Shown in pieces: positions 61,626-64,000 of a stretch of DNA of 64,000 nucleotides (positions within the stretch are counted from its first letter, which is position 1; each line of letters begins with the position of its first letter). A program made the position numbers and the translations under genes. This DNA is from Hydrogenispora ethanolica (GTDB lineage: Bacteria; Bacillota; UBA4882; UBA8346): positions 1-64,000 of the forward strand of contig NZ_SLUN01000008.1 of assembly GCF_004340685.1 (NCBI RefSeq), given 5' to 3'. Below the pieces are notes generated by a model. It was not told where the DNA came from and made no database searches. It saw nothing but the letters and a program-made list of their open reading frames with translations.

Positions 61626-61743
61626 TATTACTTTTGGAAGCATGAGATATTGGCCGGTTCCGACTTGGTGTAATGAGTAATATGCTATTGAATGAAGGGG
61701 TTAATCGTGATTAATCTCTAAAGATGGCAGGAGGTGCTGAACG

Positions 61744-61911
61744 ATGGGAGCGTATCCAGCTGCAAAAAAGACCAGCGTAGCCGTAGCGCCGGCAGCCCCT
61801 GTTTCCCCGGCTTATGATGGGGGTTGGTTTTGCGGCCTTGGACTTGCCTTTTTACTGTTTTTAATCCTGGTGTTGTTGGTTGTAGGATTTGGCTTTTTAG
61901 GCTTTTGGTAA
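61744..61911 (+). CDS. YjcZ-like small membrane protein 2, with Ala/Pro-rich extension
   Basis: Protein of 55 residues. An N-terminal extension of about 25 residues (KKTSVAVAPAAPVSPAY) precedes the family core GGWFCGLGLAFLLFLILVLLVVGF. AGGAGG lies nine bases before the ATG. A TAATATGCTAT about 66 bases upstream recurs before the subtilase gene at 62097. Confidence 0.8.
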   Translation: MGAYPAAKKTSVAVAPAAPVSPAYDGGWFCGLGLAFLLFLILVLLVVGFGFLGFW

Positions 61912-61965
61912 ATCATATTTTTTGAATATTGCAAGGTACGATATAACATAATAGGGATTCACGGA

Positions 61966-61996
61966 GCCCGGAGCGATCCGGGCGCTATTATTTTTA
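61966..61996 (+). terminator. terminator-like hairpin after the second YjcZ-like gene
   Basis: Stem GCCCGGA/TCCGGGC with a four-base loop, then GCTATTATTTTT. Confidence 0.65.
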
Positions 61997-62178
61997 GAAA
62001 ACCTTGGAATCATTAGAGTTTCGACAACGGATCATGATGCCTTCGGACGGGGAATTCATGCTTTCCTTCCAGAAACAACCCGGGAAATTGATAATATAAT
62101 ATGCTATATATATCGTATATTGAGATGCTTGAGGAGGATTGCGATATATATTTCTAAAGACGATTGGAGGTGAACTAT

Positions 62179-63441
62179 TTGCCTCAACGATTATTGCATA
62201 AACTTTCCACAACGCTAAAAAAACCGGAGTTCGCCCAAGATCCCGGCCAAACCCATCGGGTCATCGTAGAATGCCAAAGTAGGGGTGCGGATCGGATTTC
62301 AAATTATGTTCAAGATAACCAGGGCCGAGTTCATAAAGAATTAAAGGTGTTCCCCGCATTAGTGGTTGAACTGTCCTATGAAGCAATCCAGGATTTAACC
62401 GTGTCCAATCAGGTGAAGAGGATCTGGTATGATAGTAGAGTACAGGCTTTACTGAATGTCGCCGTTCCGGTAATGGGCGGGATGAAAGCCCAAGAATCCG
62501 GTTTTACTGGCAAAGGAATGACTGCAGCGATCATTGATACCGGAATTTACCCTCATCCCGATCTTGCCTCTCCGGAAAATCGGATTATCGGCTGGAACGA
62601 TCTGGTGAATGGAAAAACAGAACCCTATGACGATAACGGGCATGGAACCCATGTAGCAGGAATTATCGCTGGAAATGGCAGAGCATCCAACGGCCGGTAT
62701 AAAGGCGTGGCGCCCGAAGCCAGTCTGGTCGGGGTCAAAGCGCTGGATGATTCCGGATCTGGCAATACTTCCGATATCATTACCGCGTTGGAATGGTGCA
62801 TTGATAATCGAGCCCAATATAACATCAAAGCCATTAATATGTCGCTCGGTTCCGCAGCGCAAGATTCTTACCGGTCTGATCCGCTGTGTCGGGCCGTAAC
62901 GGCCGCTTGGAACAGTGGAATGGTGGTTTGTGTGGCCGCAGGAAATAGTGGACCCGACGCCCAAACCATTAATTCTCCCGGAATTACTCCGACAGTGCTT
63001 ACCATCGGCAATTTCGATGACAAAAGAACAATCGATCCTGCGGACGATCAGCTCAGCGAATCGTCTAGTCGGGGCCCAACGATTGACAATATCGCAAAAC
63101 CGGATATCCTGGCTCCGGGAACGGGAATTGTCTCGTTGCGGGTCCCTATGGGTTACCGGGCACTAACCGGAACATCGATGGCCACTGGCTTTGCTACAGG
63201 CTCAGCTCTATTAGTGCTGGAAAAGAATCCATCTTTCCGGCCAAATCAAGTAAAACAGGAATTGGCGCGGAATGCCCGTAACATGAATTTGGAAACCACA
63301 ATGCAAGGTGCGGGAGCCCTTCAGCTTAATGGCTTGTTTGAAGAATCATCAGGCAAATCGGCGCGATTCTCACTTGAAAATTTAGGGCAATATGCGCCAT
63401 ACGCCATGTTAATGTTGATTCCGGTGTTATTCGGATTCTAA
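62179..63441 (+). CDS. subtilisin-family serine protease (AprX-like) with C-terminal hydrophobic segment
   Basis: S8 protease of 420 residues with Asp120 (IIDTGIYPHPD), His155 (HGTHVAG) and Ser333 (GTSMATG), plus the oxyanion Asn in AAGNSGPD. An N-terminal region of about 85 residues looks like an inhibitor-type propeptide but has no signal peptide, as in intracellular or AprX-type enzymes. Unusually it ends in YAPYAMLMLIPVLFGF, a probable membrane anchor. TTG at 62179 was chosen because GGAGG is eight bases upstream. It lies within the YjcZ-like cluster, so a spore-related role is plausible. Confidence 0.9.
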   Translation: MPQRLLHKLSTTLKKPEFAQDPGQTHRVIVECQSRGADRISNYVQDNQGRVHKELKVFPALVVELSYEAIQDLTVSNQVKRIWYDSRVQALLNVAVPVMGGMKAQESGFTGKGMTAAIIDTGIYPHPDLASPENRIIGWNDLVNGKTEPYDDNGHGTHVAGIIAGNGRASNGRYKGVAPEASLVGVKALDDSGSGNTSDIITALEWCIDNRAQYNIKAINMSLGSAAQDSYRSDPLCRAVTAAWNSGMVVCVAAGNSGPDAQTINSPGITPTVLTIGNFDDKRTIDPADDQLSESSSRGPTIDNIAKPDILAPGTGIVSLRVPMGYRALTGTSMATGFATGSALLVLEKNPSFRPNQVKQELARNARNMNLETTMQGAGALQLNGLFEESSGKSARFSLENLGQYAPYAMLMLIPVLFGF

Positions 63442-63603
63442 TGAATGGGAAGGATATTCGTGTGGCGACAGTCATTCCGAACAGCAGTACGTATCGAAGG
63501 CAGTTCGACATTATGCTGTAATAATTGAGTATTTTTAATTGACATCGTCGCCGGAAGAAAGGTAACATTGTTTCATTTGCCTAATTCCGCGGTCTAAGGC
63601 GGT

Positions 63604-63618
63604 TCATATAATGTATTA
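63604..63618 (+). promoter_or_regulatory. conserved promoter-like motif upstream of the third YjcZ-like gene
   Basis: TCATATAATGTATTA, the near twin of 61410-61424, at nearly the same distance from its start codon. Confidence 0.5.
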
Positions 63619-63670
63619 CAGGGATAACCAAGAGCCATCAAGCTCGGTTACTCGAAAGGAGTGAATCGAA

Positions 63671-63790
63671 ATGGCAGATCTTAAAGCTCTGTTTGACGGT
63701 ATTGGAGGATGGGGCATCGGTATTGCCTTCTTACTCTTCTTGATTCTGGTATTGTTAGTCGTTGGCTTTGCTTTTTGGGGTGGCTGGTAG
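63671..63790 (+). CDS. YjcZ-like tiny sporulation membrane protein 3
   Basis: Protein of 39 residues: MADLKALFDG head, GGWGIGIAFLLFLILVLLVV helix and WGGW tail. AAAGGAG lies eight bases upstream. The gene and its leader are nearly repeated at 63870-64000, so the two arose by tandem duplication. Confidence 0.82.
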   Translation: MADLKALFDGIGGWGIGIAFLLFLILVLLVVGFAFWGGW

Positions 63791-63895
63791 GCTGCCAAAA
63801 TTACGGGAATCAGCTCTTAATCAAGGACGTTGATTACAACGATTTAAAGGGACAATCGGGCCTCAGGCTCGGTTATTCGAAAGGAGTGAATTTGA

Positions 63896-64000
63896 ATGGC
63901 CGATTTAAAAGCTTTGTTTGACGGCTGCGGAGGATGGGGCATTGGTATTGCCTTCTTGCTCTTCTTGATTCTCGTCTTATTAGTGGTTGGTTTCGCTTTC
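63896..64000 (+). CDS. YjcZ-like tiny membrane protein 4 (cut by window end)
   Basis: Partial gene, 35 codons visible, identical in protein to the preceding one apart from Cys replacing Ile at residue 11. The leader TATTCGAAAGGAGTGAAT is also shared. It continues past the window. Confidence 0.8.
   Translation, partial: MADLKALFDGCGGWGIGIAFLLFLILVLLVVGFAF

Overview
The window looks like chromosome from a spore-forming, anaerobic-type Firmicute that probably has an outer membrane. Three things point to sporulation: an intact prkA-yhbH-spoVR operon, a Spo0E-like phosphatase, and four tiny YjcZ-like one-helix proteins. Three things point to a diderm envelope: an LpxA acyltransferase between GnnA-like and GnnB-like genes (46.8-49.8 kb), sugar-binding proteins with ordinary signal peptides and no lipobox cysteine, and several secreted proteins without anchors. 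Starts at TTG or GTG are frequent. No rRNA, tRNA, CRISPR array or transposase gene was found. The lineage is an inference from gene content only.

Layout. 0.1-3.7 kb: a FecB/FecCD-type metal-chelate importer whose binding protein has lost its N-terminus, with a methyltransferase. 4.0-5.5 kb: Spo0E-like gene, a 394-bp element with 16-bp inverted ends, an Xre regulator and a small helical protein. 5.7-16.3 kb: YesM/YesN-type two-component system with its own binding lipoprotein, then a sugar ABC importer and a GH36 alpha-galactosidase. 16.5-17.8 kb: AlaX-type tRNA editing protein and dCTP deaminase. 18.2-22.7 kb: prkA-yhbH-spoVR. 23.7-26.0 kb: beta-carbonic anhydrase, metallo-beta-lactamase-fold hydrolase and LiaF-like protein. 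26.5-39.6 kb: a FadR-type regulator with its promoter and operator, a second sugar importer, a split transketolase, cupin, two oxidoreductases, and UxaB, UxaE and UxaA of hexuronate breakdown. 39.7-46.7 kb: a small lipoprotein pair facing an ECF sigma operon that ends in an ABC permease fused to a degenerate M1 peptidase. 46.8-49.8 kb: gnnA-lpxA-gnnB-like cassette. 49.8-54.6 kb: secreted and membrane proteins with a duplicated 126-bp repeat. 54.8-57.1 kb: Gfo/Idh oxidoreductase and a PreA-like flavoprotein. 57.3-60.4 kb: an ahb/nirJ operon for making heme from siroheme. 60.5-64.0 kb: spore-associated small genes and a subtilase.

The most unusual signal is non-genic. Three intergenic regions (22.8-23.2, 40.7-41.0 and 54.2-54.5 kb) are built from unrelated sequences that share a 21-bp period. 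Two of the arrays keep that period over 12-14 diverged units without an indel, and all have open frames reading as heptads. Twenty-one bp is both seven codons and two turns of B-DNA. I do not recognise this as a described element.
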